A DNA stretch of 64,000 bases from Psychromonas arctica DSM 14288 (GTDB lineage Bacteria > Pseudomonadota > Gammaproteobacteria > Enterobacterales > Psychromonadaceae): the NCBI RefSeq assembly GCF_000482725.1, contig NZ_KI519484.1, positions 13,851-77,850 of the forward strand. The letters run 5' to 3'. Position numbers and translations under genes: made by a program. Of this stretch, positions 8,960 through 18,952 are shown piece by piece; position 1 is the stretch's first letter, and each line of letters begins with the position of its first letter. The notes beneath the pieces were generated by a model. The model did not search any database. It saw nothing but the letters and a program-made list of their open reading frames with translations, and was not told the origin of the DNA.

Positions 8960-10699
8960 CTAATTGAAGATAGAGTCTTTTAACCGAGAAAACAAGCCAG
9001 CTGATGTTTCATCCATCTCTTCTTTAGCGGTGATCTCAATTCTTGTATTAATTGCTTTAATTACTTGCTCAAAAGATTTTCCTAATAATAAAGGAAAAGC
9101 CTGATGGCAGTGTGAAACTGAGTGAATATTAATTTTACCTGATTCTACTAACGCTAAAGTATTCATATTCAGTGTTAAATTTATTTGATTGGCTTTTGGC
9201 ATAACAATTGAAATAGGCGCATCTAACAAGCCTAATTCAAATAGACGCGCAACAGCTTCTATCTTTTGATTGATACCTCCTATAGCTAGTACGTTACCAT
9301 GTTGGTCTAATGAGCCTGTCACAAAGATATTTTGCTTCACTGGAAATTGTGCATAACAGGAGCTAACAGCTAGTAGGATAGCTAATGAAGCGCTATCGCC
9401 ATCACTTTCTTGATATGACTGTTCAAAAACTAAATTACAAGAATACGGGAATGCACTGATATGGCTAAAGAAATGATTTAAATAACCTTGTACGATCAAT
9501 GTACTTTTTGCATGGATATTACCTGCAAGTTCTACTTTTCGTTCAACATCTATAATTTCACCATCGCCAATCATATCACTGGCCGATATTCTAAATACTT
9601 CACCAAATTCACAGGGATAACCTAATAGTTCAACAACTGCTAAGCCATTAATTTGTCCGATGTTTTCTCCGGATAACTGCAAGTTCACTTGTCCTTCAAG
9701 CAAAGATTGCTCACTGTATTTTCTGGCTAATGACTGGGCTTGATCTATCTCTTCGAAATAAGCAACCAAATCAAGCTTAGTGATTTGTTTGTTGTCAGTG
9801 AAAAGGTTTGCATATTGTAATATTTGTTTTATTAACTCTGGTGAAAATAATAACTGTTTTTGATGTTCACATTGAATCGATAAATAGTTTAATAATGTCG
9901 CTAATGCTTCATCTTGTAATGATTTTAACCCCAATTGCTTCGTTAAATTGTGACAATAACTCACAATAGCATTAACAGAGTTTTGAGATACTGGCACTTG
10001 GTTTGCTAATTCACAAAATAATGAAGACACTTGTGCATATTCTGGATCGATTTGAATTAACTCTTCAAGCTGCAACCGACTGGCTACTAAAATGATTTTG
10101 GTCGTAATAAGCTGAGTTGATAAATCAGGTAATATTTGCTTTATTTTTTCAGCATTAACTGCGTCACTCGCAAGTAAATATTGACGTTGTAATACTGACT
10201 TAAGTTTAAACCAAAGACCCGGTTCAACTAATAAAGGACTAATATTAAGAACAAGTAGTCCTCCATTAGATTTTTTTAATTGTCCATCAGCAAAATTTAA
10301 CTCGCCATCATTCATTAATGAGATGCGCCCAAATAGTATCTCTTGATTAAAACTTAAAAGGTACTGAGTGGGGTAAGTATCTGGAATCACCTGCTTAAGC
10401 AGTTGCTCCGCACTTAACCAATGACGACTATTAATCAACAACAGTGGTGTAGGCAGCTTTAAATAGTGCGAAATAATAGAAACAGCATCGGAAAATAGCT
10501 CTGCTAATTCACCCTTTTGAATTTCTTTATACTGTTTAAGGTAGACGTCAAAATGTGTTGTACATTGCTGTGCTGACAGGGGAGTTATTTGCTCACTAAT
10601 CTGATCTTTCTTGCTAGAGGCATTGCTTGTAGTTAAAGGCGAAATAGTTTTGATCAAAATGTATGCTCTAGTTAACGTTAAAGGAGGGCAATTTATCAC
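8960..10699 (-). CDS. Lon-family (LonH/YcbZ-type) serine protease without a typical ATPase motif
   Basis: The 579-residue protein is organised like E. coli YcbZ, encoded beside fabA there as here. The N-terminal two thirds resemble a decayed AAA-like domain with a Walker-B-like NGGLLVLNISPLL but no recognisable Walker A loop. The C-terminal third is a Lon-type protease domain with the catalytic Ser in ESDGDSASLA (Ser436) and Lys in GGINQKIEAV (Lys479). The motif GNIHAKS is also typical. It probably acts in the cytoplasm; substrates are unknown. The start is uncertain: the GTG at 10699 has AGGAGG only three or four bases upstream, and that sequence is the left arm of a perfect hairpin. A TTG at 10657 would trim 14 residues. 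Confidence 0.88.
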   Translation of the reverse strand: MINCPPLTLTRAYILIKTISPLTTSNASSKKDQISEQITPLSAQQCTTHFDVYLKQYKEIQKGELAELFSDAVSIISHYLKLPTPLLLINSRHWLSAEQLLKQVIPDTYPTQYLLSFNQEILFGRISLMNDGELNFADGQLKKSNGGLLVLNISPLLVEPGLWFKLKSVLQRQYLLASDAVNAEKIKQILPDLSTQLITTKIILVASRLQLEELIQIDPEYAQVSSLFCELANQVPVSQNSVNAIVSYCHNLTKQLGLKSLQDEALATLLNYLSIQCEHQKQLLFSPELIKQILQYANLFTDNKQITKLDLVAYFEEIDQAQSLARKYSEQSLLEGQVNLQLSGENIGQINGLAVVELLGYPCEFGEVFRISASDMIGDGEIIDVERKVELAGNIHAKSTLIVQGYLNHFFSHISAFPYSCNLVFEQSYQESDGDSASLAILLAVSSCYAQFPVKQNIFVTGSLDQHGNVLAIGGINQKIEAVARLFELGLLDAPISIVMPKANQINLTLNMNTLALVESGKINIHSVSHCHQAFPLLLGKSFEQVIKAINTRIEITAKEEMDETSAGLFSRLKDSIFN

Positions 10700-10708
10700 A
10701 TCCCTCCT
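10682..10708 (-). promoter_or_regulatory. Hairpin covering the Shine-Dalgarno and GTG start of the Lon-like gene
   Basis: On the minus strand AGGAGGG (10708-10702) and CCCTCCT (10688-10682) are perfectly complementary with a 13-base loop that holds the GTG start. It may hide the ribosome binding site, or end transcription from the upstream zinc-finger gene, whose stop is 25 bases away; the T run after it is only three long. Confidence 0.6.
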
Positions 10709-10732
10709 AATAAAGTTAACAATAAAATGTAC

Positions 10733-11140
10733 TTATAGTTTAAAACCCTTCACCTTTTGTTGTTGGTATTTAGTTTCACAACTATCACAACGTTGTTGGG
10801 TTGGACATTTAAAGAGAGCATCGATGTCTAATGCAGTTTCGCAATCAGAGCATAAACCATATAACCCTAATTCCATACCTTGCAGCGCTGCATCTATGCT
10901 TTTTATTTGTTTTTTGTAAAGGTTAAGTGAATGACTTTCGCTGTGTACTAAGCTATCTATCAAAGTATCCGCATTCATATTATCCACCTGCTCAACTAAG
11001 TCATTAAGGTATGGCTTTGATGAAGTAGCTAATCTTGCTTTCACTTTTTCTTTTAACACCGCAAACTCAGACAATAGGTGCTGCTGTAAAATATGTTGCT
11101 GCTCAGTTGTAATTTCTTGCATAGCAATTGCCTTACTCAT
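10733..11140 (-). CDS. DksA/TraR-family zinc-finger protein
   Basis: The 135-residue protein has a helical N-terminal half and a C-terminal four-cysteine zinc finger, LYGLCSDC followed by RCDSCE at the usual spacing, which is the DksA/TraR fold. DksA-type proteins bind in the RNA polymerase secondary channel and modulate initiation together with ppGpp. The acidic tip residues of true DksA are not obvious here, and the protein is shorter than DksA (about 150), so it is a paralogue rather than DksA itself. A good AAGGAT lies eight bases before the ATG. It is followed by the Lon-like gene in the same direction after 33 bases, possibly as one unit interrupted by the hairpin at 10682-10708. Confidence 0.75.
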   Translation of the reverse strand: MSKAIAMQEITTEQQHILQQHLLSEFAVLKEKVKARLATSSKPYLNDLVEQVDNMNADTLIDSLVHSESHSLNLYKKQIKSIDAALQGMELGLYGLCSDCETALDIDALFKCPTQQRCDSCETKYQQQKVKGFKL

Positions 11141-11337
11141 TATTATGTATCCTTATAATAAGCAAGATTATTTAAAAGTTATTGATTTGTATCAAATTAA
11201 ATATCTTTTTTAGTACTATTTTTTGACTTATTACTAATCGACATGAAGTGCAATCTGAGCGCATAAAGAACATCCAACTTGAGATGGTGTGATTTTGATT
11301 TTTAGGCTAATTTATAATCGCTGCAAAAGGGCAAGGA

Positions 11338-12114
11338 TTACCACTTTTTCCTTTCAGCAAATAAAGCATCTAAATCATTTTCATTTTCTGATTCTTTCTT
11401 TTGTATTGCTTGTAACTCTTCATTGCTAGCTTTAGCTAAATGCGATCGAATTTCTTCTGCATATTGTTTCAATTGTTGTTCTTTATTTTGCAGATAATTA
11501 TCTTTGGTGGGCACAGAATCAATGGCCTTTAATACTTTATTTATCATTTGATTAGCACTGCCGAATTGCTGCGCAGCTTTAGATTCATTAATACGTTTAA
11601 TACTATTTTCTAAGTTTATTTTTAGCTGCATCATCTCGATTTGTTGTGCTTCTGCAACGAATATATCTGTACTGATTTTACCTTTTGCATGCTCCGAGCG
11701 TAACACCGCACGTATCTTTTTTGTAACTTGCAATAACGCTAGTGCTTCTTTGTTATCTTCTGGAGTTCTAAAACTATTAGTATCGGGTGTAGTGTAATTT
11801 TCTTTTATTTGCTTAATTTGTGAATCTGTATTAGTTAGGTGTTCTCGAATAGCAGGGGTGCTTGGAAATAGATTTACCATGGTTAATAGCGCATTTCTAA
11901 TTCTATTTTGCATTATTAATAGCAATGATTTGGTGAATGGAATTTTTGTTGCGGTTAATAGGAGTTCGTCGACCTCTGTAATAATAGCCCGTTGCTTACT
12001 CATAGTAATACGTTTTTCAGCTTCACCTTTTTGTTTATATTGTTCAATTATATTGTAACCAATTAAAACAAAAAGCAATAAAGCAATCAGACCAAAAATT
12101 ATTGTATATAACAT
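11338..12114 (-). CDS. Membrane-anchored coiled-coil protein of unknown function
   Basis: I do not recognise this 258-residue protein beyond a vague likeness to conserved hypothetical proteins of Vibrio and Shewanella. Residues 2-20 form a single hydrophobic N-terminal segment, and there is no cleavage site that I would trust. The rest is polar and strongly helical, with heptad-like stretches rich in Glu, Lys and Gln at about residues 85-110, 150-190 and 205-250. It ends in an acidic then basic tail (ENDLDALFAERKKW). This predicts a bitopic inner-membrane protein with a cytoplasmic helical rod. AAGAG sits five to six bases before the ATG. It lies between a zinc-finger regulator and a small histidine kinase on the same strand, so it might be the membrane partner of that kinase; this is inference only. 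Confidence 0.6.
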   Translation of the reverse strand: MLYTIIFGLIALLLFVLIGYNIIEQYKQKGEAEKRITMSKQRAIITEVDELLLTATKIPFTKSLLLIMQNRIRNALLTMVNLFPSTPAIREHLTNTDSQIKQIKENYTTPDTNSFRTPEDNKEALALLQVTKKIRAVLRSEHAKGKISTDIFVAEAQQIEMMQLKINLENSIKRINESKAAQQFGSANQMINKVLKAIDSVPTKDNYLQNKEQQLKQYAEEIRSHLAKASNEELQAIQKKESENENDLDALFAERKKW

Positions 12115-12186
12115 AGAAACTCTTAAATAAAAAATTGCGTAGAAGGCAGATTATAGAACATTACCAACCCATCATGGGTATTATCT

Positions 12187-12873
12187 TTAAGGTATATATA
12201 AGGTAAATATACTGCCGCGATTATTAGGTTTATTTTCAAGAGAAATATAACCTTTATGTTGATTCGTTATATGCTGCTCTGCTATTTTTTTTGCGAATAA
12301 AAGCCCTAAACCACTGCGACCTTTATTTGCATTAAACGAATTTGATGCCCCTTGATTAACATCCAACATGTGCTGTGGGTAGCCATCACCATTATCCTCG
12401 ACCTTAAATACTAAATAAGCAGGCGTTTGAACAACGGTTATAGCAACCAAACTTTTAGTATGACGTAATGCATTAATGAAAATATCTGAAAGAAGATATT
12501 TTACTAAATCTAAATCAAAATATGCGAATAAGTGTGTATCGATCTTAAGTGAAACATCGATATGACGACTTTGAAAGTAAAGTCGATGACGCTCAACAAT
12601 CTCATCCATTAGTTCATTAACTGAATTCTCTTCAATAAAAATGGGTAATTGTTGTTTTTCATCCCGGTATAAGGCTAACAACTGCATTAAGGTGCCGTTA
12701 ACACGAGAGGTTTGATAATGTAAATCAGCAACGGTTTGATGTTGATGTGCAGTCAAATTATCTGCTAGGTCTAAACCTTCTATGGACTGCATTAACATAA
12801 ATAATGAATTTTTCATGTCATGGATGCTAGTCGCTAATATTGTGCTGAAATCTAATTGATCATGATTATCCAT
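12187..12873 (-). CDS. Small sensor-less histidine kinase
   Basis: The 228-residue protein is essentially a bare kinase core. The phosphoacceptor motif SIHDMKNSL puts His18 almost at the N-terminus. A dimerisation helix pair follows, and then an HATPase_c domain with the N box (LSDIFINALRHT), the G1 box (VEDNGDGYP) and the G2 box (GRSGLGLLFAKKIA). There is no membrane segment, PAS, GAF or receiver domain, and no response regulator gene is adjacent. It must therefore receive its signal from a partner protein. The start at 12873 has GAGG seven bases upstream; an ATG two codons earlier would overlap that sequence. The membrane-anchored coiled-coil gene follows 72 bases downstream on the same strand. 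Confidence 0.82.
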   Translation of the reverse strand: MDNHDQLDFSTILATSIHDMKNSLFMLMQSIEGLDLADNLTAHQHQTVADLHYQTSRVNGTLMQLLALYRDEKQQLPIFIEENSVNELMDEIVERHRLYFQSRHIDVSLKIDTHLFAYFDLDLVKYLLSDIFINALRHTKSLVAITVVQTPAYLVFKVEDNGDGYPQHMLDVNQGASNSFNANKGRSGLGLLFAKKIAEQHITNQHKGYISLENKPNNRGSIFTLYIP

Positions 12874-13108
12874 AGACATACCTCACGTTACATTATTAAT
12901 TGGATCTATTTTACAGAGTTAGGGCCGCAAAAGTTGGGTAATTTTGGCCTTCATAGTAACGGTTATAAATAACAAAACGAAACATCTAATTCAATATTTA
13001 GTGTAAATATATGGTGATAGGCAAAATAAGAAAGTATAACTTTGTAAATATTAGAACTCTGATAGAATTAAATGGAATAAGCCCTAATTTTAATTCATTC
13101 AATGATAA

Positions 13109-14089
<981 letters not shown>

Positions 14090-14126
14090 TTTTGCAATGA
14101 TATCATTTCTAATGGTACTAAATACT

Positions 14127-14153
14127 AAAAGCCCATCATGGGCTTTATTATTT
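14127..14153. terminator. Terminator after cysB
   Basis: AAAAGCCCAT and ATGGGCTTT pair, followed by a T-rich tract. It lies between the convergent cysB and pabB genes; the A run on the left makes it usable for pabB too. Confidence 0.75.
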
Positions 14154-14281
14154 GGCGGATTCAAGTTGAATCTAAATCAGCTAATCATTTTTTGTGTTTT
14201 TATTTGGTATTGGTTAGTTTACGACTCAACAAACCAGAACATATAACAGAATAAATAATCACTCCCTGATAAGGGTATAAA

Positions 14282-15733
14282 TCAGTGATTGAGCTTGGCT
14301 AGTATGGGAAGAATTTTACTCACTTTATCGAAACACTCTTTATATTCACTTTCAACATTTGAATCCGCAACGATACCTCCGCCTGCCCAACAATATATCT
14401 GTTGGTTCTTACACACTAAAGTACGAATGGTTATACTGCTATCCATATCGCCATTACCATTAATGTAAGCAATGCTGCCACAGTATATTTCACGTTGAAA
14501 TTTTTCTAGTTCACAAATAATCTCCATTGATCTTATTTTAGGCGCTCCAGTAATAGATCCACCTGGAAAACATGCTCTTAGTAGATCTTCACAACGGTAT
14601 TGAGCATCTAATTGTCCTGTGACGGTACTCACCAAATGATGTACAGCGGGAAAGCTTTCAATATCAAATAACTTAGGCACTGAAACGCTGCCTGACTTAC
14701 AAACTCGACCTATATCGTTACGCAATAGATCTACAATCATTAAGTTCTCTGCTTGATCTTTTTCGGAATCCAATAACTGTTGTTTGTTAATTAAATCCTG
14801 CTCAGGCTCTACATGGCGTGGTGTTGTGCCCTTAATGGGTTTGGTTTGAATCTGTTTGCCTGATAGAAATAAAAAACGTTCAGGTGATAACGATATAATT
14901 ACTTGTTCTGGTAAACGAATGAAGGCGGCAAAGGGCGCCTTATTTTCCAGTAGCAAAGCTTGATAGGCCTGATATTCATCGCCCTGATAAGGTGCTTGAA
15001 ATCGTTGTGCTAAATTAACTTGATAGCAATCCCCACTCAAAATATAGTTTTGAATTTTGTTAAATGAAGCTCGGTATTCAGCCTCGGTATAGTTAGAATG
15101 CCATGACTCTTTTAAATTGAATGTACTAGCCGTAGACTGAGCACCTAACCTTTCCTCTGCAAGTCGTTCAAGCCAACGATATCTAGACTGCCAAAGATCT
15201 TCGACCGTTTTATTTTGATTGGTTGTACGTTGCTGCACTAAAAAATATTGTTGCTGTTTAAGATGATATAAAATAGCCCAATCATAAAAGCCGCAATGAA
15301 ATGGACCTAAGTCTAACCCTGAATTTTGTTGTTGTTTATGCAGTGACTCAAACACTTCTCCCATCTCGTAATGATAAGCTGCGATCACGCCACCGGTGAA
15401 TGGATAATCGGATTGGTTATCATGGTGAAATAATTGTTCACGCATCTTTTTTTGTGCCGTTAAAGGATCTTTTCCCATATTGCTTTTTGTATCAGCAAGT
15501 CGGTCATGAAAAATTGCATCACTATCAAAAGAGGTGAGTGTGGCTATCGGATCTGCAGTGAAAATAGACCAATTACTATCAACATGTTCGGGGCTAGCTG
15601 ATTCCAATAACATTGACCAATCTAAGCAAGAAAGTTGTTGCTTAATAAGAGTGATTATCTTTTCAGAAAAAAATAGTGGTTTTAAGAGTGTATTAGTTGA
15701 TATATAAGTCATTTTTTCGTATTTAGTCAACAT
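14282..15733 (-). CDS. pabB: Aminodeoxychorismate synthase component I
   Basis: PabB aminates chorismate to 4-amino-4-deoxychorismate, using ammonia from the PabA glutaminase, in the p-aminobenzoate branch of folate synthesis. The 483-residue product has the chorismate-utilising enzyme fold. Visible motifs are the PIKGTTPRH loop with the catalytic Lys of the PabB type, the DLLRNDIGR motif, the CFPGGSITGAPK motif and the C-terminal AGGGIVADS. The N-terminal part (residues 30-60, ending ADPIATLTSF) is typical of PabB rather than TrpE. The start is uncertain, since the ATG at 15733 and the one at 15712 both lack a good Shine-Dalgarno sequence. It is divergent from the fumarase gene. Confidence 0.93.
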   Translation of the reverse strand: MLTKYEKMTYISTNTLLKPLFFSEKIITLIKQQLSCLDWSMLLESASPEHVDSNWSIFTADPIATLTSFDSDAIFHDRLADTKSNMGKDPLTAQKKMREQLFHHDNQSDYPFTGGVIAAYHYEMGEVFESLHKQQQNSGLDLGPFHCGFYDWAILYHLKQQQYFLVQQRTTNQNKTVEDLWQSRYRWLERLAEERLGAQSTASTFNLKESWHSNYTEAEYRASFNKIQNYILSGDCYQVNLAQRFQAPYQGDEYQAYQALLLENKAPFAAFIRLPEQVIISLSPERFLFLSGKQIQTKPIKGTTPRHVEPEQDLINKQQLLDSEKDQAENLMIVDLLRNDIGRVCKSGSVSVPKLFDIESFPAVHHLVSTVTGQLDAQYRCEDLLRACFPGGSITGAPKIRSMEIICELEKFQREIYCGSIAYINGNGDMDSSITIRTLVCKNQQIYCWAGGGIVADSNVESEYKECFDKVSKILPILAKLNH

Positions 15734-15819
15734 TTTTATAACAAAAAGTTAGGCGGATAAGGTCATCAATATTACCATTGTTTTATTGAAAACGGTTTAC
15801 TATTTATTGGGAGCGACTG

Positions 15820-17361
15820 ATGACAGTCATTAAAGAGCAAGATTTTATTAACAGCGTTAAAAATTCACTGCAATTTATTTCATATTACCACCCTTTGGAT
15901 TTTATCCAAGCCATGGATAAAGCCTATCAAGCAGAACAAAATCCAGCGGCTAAAGATGCAATAGCACAAATACTTATCAACTCACGTATGTCAGCGGAAG
16001 GAAAACGTCCGATTTGTCAGGATACGGGTATTGTGACCGTATTTGTTAAAATTGGTATGAAAGTATCCTTTGATACTGAATTAACTGTACAAGAGTTAGT
16101 GGATGAAGGCGTAAGACAAGCTTACAACGACCAAAGCAATCCGTTACGAGCTTCGATTGTGGCTGATCCTGCTGGCGCAAGAAAAAACACTAAAGACAAT
16201 ACGCCTTCTGTCGTGCATGTTGAAATGGTCAAAGGCAATAAAGTAGAAGTCATGGTTGCAGCTAAAGGTGGTGGTTCTGAAAACAAATCTAAGATGGCGA
16301 TGTTGAATCCATCTGATTCTATTGAAGACTGGATTGAGAAAACGGTTCCTAGCATGGGGGCAGGTTGGTGCCCACCTGGTATGTTAGGTATAGGCATTGG
16401 TGGTACTGCAGAAAAAGCGGCAGTTATGGCGAAAGAATCATTGATGGAACCGGTGGATATTTTTGAACTACAGGCAAAGGCAAAAGCAGATCCTGAATCA
16501 TTGGATACCGACGAGAAACTACGTTTAGAAATTTTCAAAAGAGTAAATAACCTTGGTATTGGTGCACAGGGCTTAGGGGGCTTAACCACAGTACTTGATA
16601 TTAAAATCAAAAGTTGCCCAACCCACGCAGCCTCAAAACCAGTGGTGATGATCCCTAACTGTGCTGCCACAAGGCATGCGCATTTCACTTTAGATGGTTC
16701 AGGTGAAGCAACATTAACGCCACCATCTTTAGATCAGTGGCCTGAAATTACGCGAGAAGTCGGCGAAAATGTTAAACGCGTTAACGTCAATGGTTTAACC
16801 AAAGAAGATATGAGCCAGTGGAAGAGTGGGGATACTATATTGCTGTCGGGCAAAATCTTAACCGGTCGTGATGCTGCACATAAACGTATTCAAGAATTAA
16901 TCTCTAGTGGTAAAGGTTTACCAGAGGGAGTTGATTTTAAAGGTCGCTTTATTTATTACGTAGGGCCAGTTGATGCAGTACGTGATGAAGTGGTCGGTCC
17001 AGCGGGTCCCACTACCGCAACTCGTATGGATAAATTTACTGACTTTATGTTGGAAGAAACGGGCTTACTCGGCATGATTGGTAAATCTGAGCGTGGTCAA
17101 CAAACAGTGGACTCGATTGCCAAGCATAAATCAGTATATTTGATGGCAGTGGGCGGTGCGGCTTACCTAGTGGCTAAAGCCATTAAGAAATCTCGCGTTG
17201 TTGCCTTTGATGACTTAGGAATGGAGGCTATCTATGAATTTGATGTTGAAGATATGCCCGTAACTGTCGCTGTTGATAGTCAAGGAAATAACGTACATGA
17301 GCAAGGTCCAGCTATTTGGAAAGCTAAAATTGCCGAAATAGACAGCAAAATGTCAGAATAG
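15820..17361 (+). CDS. fumA: Class I (4Fe-4S) fumarate hydratase
   Basis: This enzyme interconverts fumarate and malate in the TCA cycle, using an oxygen-sensitive [4Fe-4S] cluster. The 513-residue product has the class I alpha domain followed by the beta domain in one chain. Candidate cluster ligands are the Cys in RPICQDTGIV, the Cys in GWCPPGMLGIGIGGT and the Cys in IPNCAATRH. The C-terminal beta domain has GRDAAHKRIQE and VGPAGPTTATRMD. It is closer to the roughly 505-residue fumarase of Pseudomonas and Vibrio than to the 548-residue E. coli FumA. A strong GGGAGCG lies just before the ATG. The gene is followed 84 bases later by aspC on the same strand. Confidence 0.93.
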   Translation: MTVIKEQDFINSVKNSLQFISYYHPLDFIQAMDKAYQAEQNPAAKDAIAQILINSRMSAEGKRPICQDTGIVTVFVKIGMKVSFDTELTVQELVDEGVRQAYNDQSNPLRASIVADPAGARKNTKDNTPSVVHVEMVKGNKVEVMVAAKGGGSENKSKMAMLNPSDSIEDWIEKTVPSMGAGWCPPGMLGIGIGGTAEKAAVMAKESLMEPVDIFELQAKAKADPESLDTDEKLRLEIFKRVNNLGIGAQGLGGLTTVLDIKIKSCPTHAASKPVVMIPNCAATRHAHFTLDGSGEATLTPPSLDQWPEITREVGENVKRVNVNGLTKEDMSQWKSGDTILLSGKILTGRDAAHKRIQELISSGKGLPEGVDFKGRFIYYVGPVDAVRDEVVGPAGPTTATRMDKFTDFMLEETGLLGMIGKSERGQQTVDSIAKHKSVYLMAVGGAAYLVAKAIKKSRVVAFDDLGMEAIYEFDVEDMPVTVAVDSQGNNVHEQGPAIWKAKIAEIDSKMSE

Positions 17362-17445
17362 TCATGAAATTGATTGATTGAAAAAGTAGTAATGGTATAA
17401 AAGCATCAACGTATATAACTTATCATTACTAATAAAGGAATAAGT

Positions 17446-18636
17446 ATGTTTGAACAAGTAAGTATGGCGCCTGCAGATCCTATCTTAGGTTTAACGGATG
17501 CATTCAAAAAAGACGAACGCGATTATAAAATCAATCTGGGTGTTGGTATTTATAAAAATGAAATGGGCCAAACCCCAATTCTTGCGACAGTGAAAGAAGC
17601 TGAAAAACGTCTACTTGCTGAAGAAACCACTAAAAGCTACTTAACCATTGAAGGAATAGCTGCTTATGGTGAGGCTGTTCAGACATTATTATTTGGTCAA
17701 GGCGCTGAAATAATATCTTCGAAACGTGCTCGAACTGCACAGGTCCCTGGTGGAACTGGCGCGCTGCGTACCGGTGCAGATTTTGCTGTAAGCAAACTAG
17801 GCATTAAAAAGATTTGGGTAAGTAATCCAACATGGGCAAATCACGGCAACGTGTTTAAAACCGCTGGTTTAGAAGTGGTTACTTATGATTATTATGATCC
17901 GGAAACAAAAGATTTAGACTTTGATGCCATGATTGCTTCATTGCAATCTGTTGAAGCTGGAGAGCTAGTATTATTTCACGGCTGTTGTCATAACCCTACA
18001 GGTATTGACCCAACACCAGAGCAATGGGATATTCTTGCAAAATTAATCGCTGAATTAGGTGCTATTCCATTCTTTGATTTTGCTTATCAAGGTTTTGGGA
18101 ATGGCGTTGAAGAAGATGCACAGGGTTTACGTAAATTTGCGCAATATAATAAAGAGCTTTTGATTGCTAATTCATTCTCTAAAAACTTCGGTTTATATAA
18201 TGAACGTGTTGGCGGTATAACACTGGTAGCAGAAAACAGTGAGATAGCAGAAGCTGCATTTAGTCAGATTAAATCAGGAATACGTTCTAACTACTCAAAC
18301 CCTCCTTGTCACGGTGCTGCGATTGTCACAACAATTTTGAACGATCAAGTATTGTATGAACAATGGGTACAAGAAGTTGCTGATATGCGTAACCGTATTC
18401 AAGAAATGCGCGATTTATTTGTCGCAACACTTAAAGAGAAAGGTGTTCCTGGTGACTTTAGTTTCATTAGTCGTCAACTAGGTATGTTTTCGTTTTCTGG
18501 TTTGAGTGTTGAGCAAGTGAATCAACTTAAAGAAGAGTTTGCAGTTTACATTGTTGGTTCTGGCCGTATTTCAGTAGCCGGTATGACAAAAAATAACATG
18601 CAACCATTGTGTGATGCATTAGCAAAAGTTATCTAA
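17446..18636 (+). CDS. aspC: Aspartate aminotransferase (PLP-dependent, class I)
   Basis: AspC exchanges amino groups between aspartate and 2-oxoglutarate and also accepts aromatic substrates. The 396-residue chain aligns with E. coli AspC end to end and keeps its numbering: the PLP-binding Lys is Lys246 in [16 protein letters not shown], the phosphate-binding loop reads [11 protein letters not shown], and [13 protein letters not shown] and DFAYQGFG are intact. The near relative TyrB cannot be fully excluded, but the pattern favours AspC. AAGGAATAAGT precedes the ATG. It may share a transcript with fumA, which would couple fumarate/malate and oxaloacetate/aspartate metabolism. Confidence 0.92.
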   Translation: MFEQVSMAPADPILGLTDAFKKDERDYKINLGVGIYKNEMGQTPILATVKEAEKRLLAEETTKSYLTIEGIAAYGEAVQTLLFGQGAEIISSKRARTAQVPGGTGALRTGADFAVSKLGIKKIWVSNPTWANHGNVFKTAGLEVVTYDYYDPETKDLDFDAMIASLQSVEAGELVLFHGCCHNPTGIDPTPEQWDILAKLIAELGAIPFFDFAYQGFGNGVEEDAQGLRKFAQYNKELLIANSFSKNFGLYNERVGGITLVAENSEIAEAAFSQIKSGIRSNYSNPPCHGAAIVTTILNDQVLYEQWVQEVADMRNRIQEMRDLFVATLKEKGVPGDFSFISRQLGMFSFSGLSVEQVNQLKEEFAVYIVGSGRISVAGMTKNNMQPLCDALAKVI

Positions 18637-18952
18637 TTAATAACGATCTATTGATGTGATTCAAAAATATAGCTAGATTTAAAAGCGAGTTCAATTAGGA
18701 CTGTCGTCAAATAACAGTTAACTAACAACTCGCTTCTTACAATCAGCACTATTGATCATCTATTCATTTCATTGTTCCAGTGATCTTTTGGCTGTTAAGT
18801 TTATCTTTTTGTGTTTTTTCTGATGATTTATTAATCATTAATAGAAACGTTTACTAGTTGATAAAAGCAGCACATTATTGCAATCAAAATATTGTTTTTA
18901 TTCTTTTTATCTAGCTACACGAGATAAAGAGGATATGACATAATAGAGATCT
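18637..18952. other. Intergenic region with a stem-loop, between aspC and pssA
   Basis: A perfect 9-bp inverted repeat, AAGCGAGTT (18683-18691) and AACTCGCTT (18727-18735), encloses a 35-base loop that itself contains ACTGT/ACAGT. It could be the aspC terminator, though the T run is poor. The remaining AT-rich sequence presumably carries the pssA promoter; no further feature was recognised. Confidence 0.45.

Noticed and set aside
16122-16688. 188-codon open frame antisense to fumarase
   Set aside because: It lies wholly inside a strongly conserved gene on the other strand and shows no domain or ribosome site of its own. Other long antisense frames in topA, purF, asnS, afuB and uhpC were rejected for the same reason.
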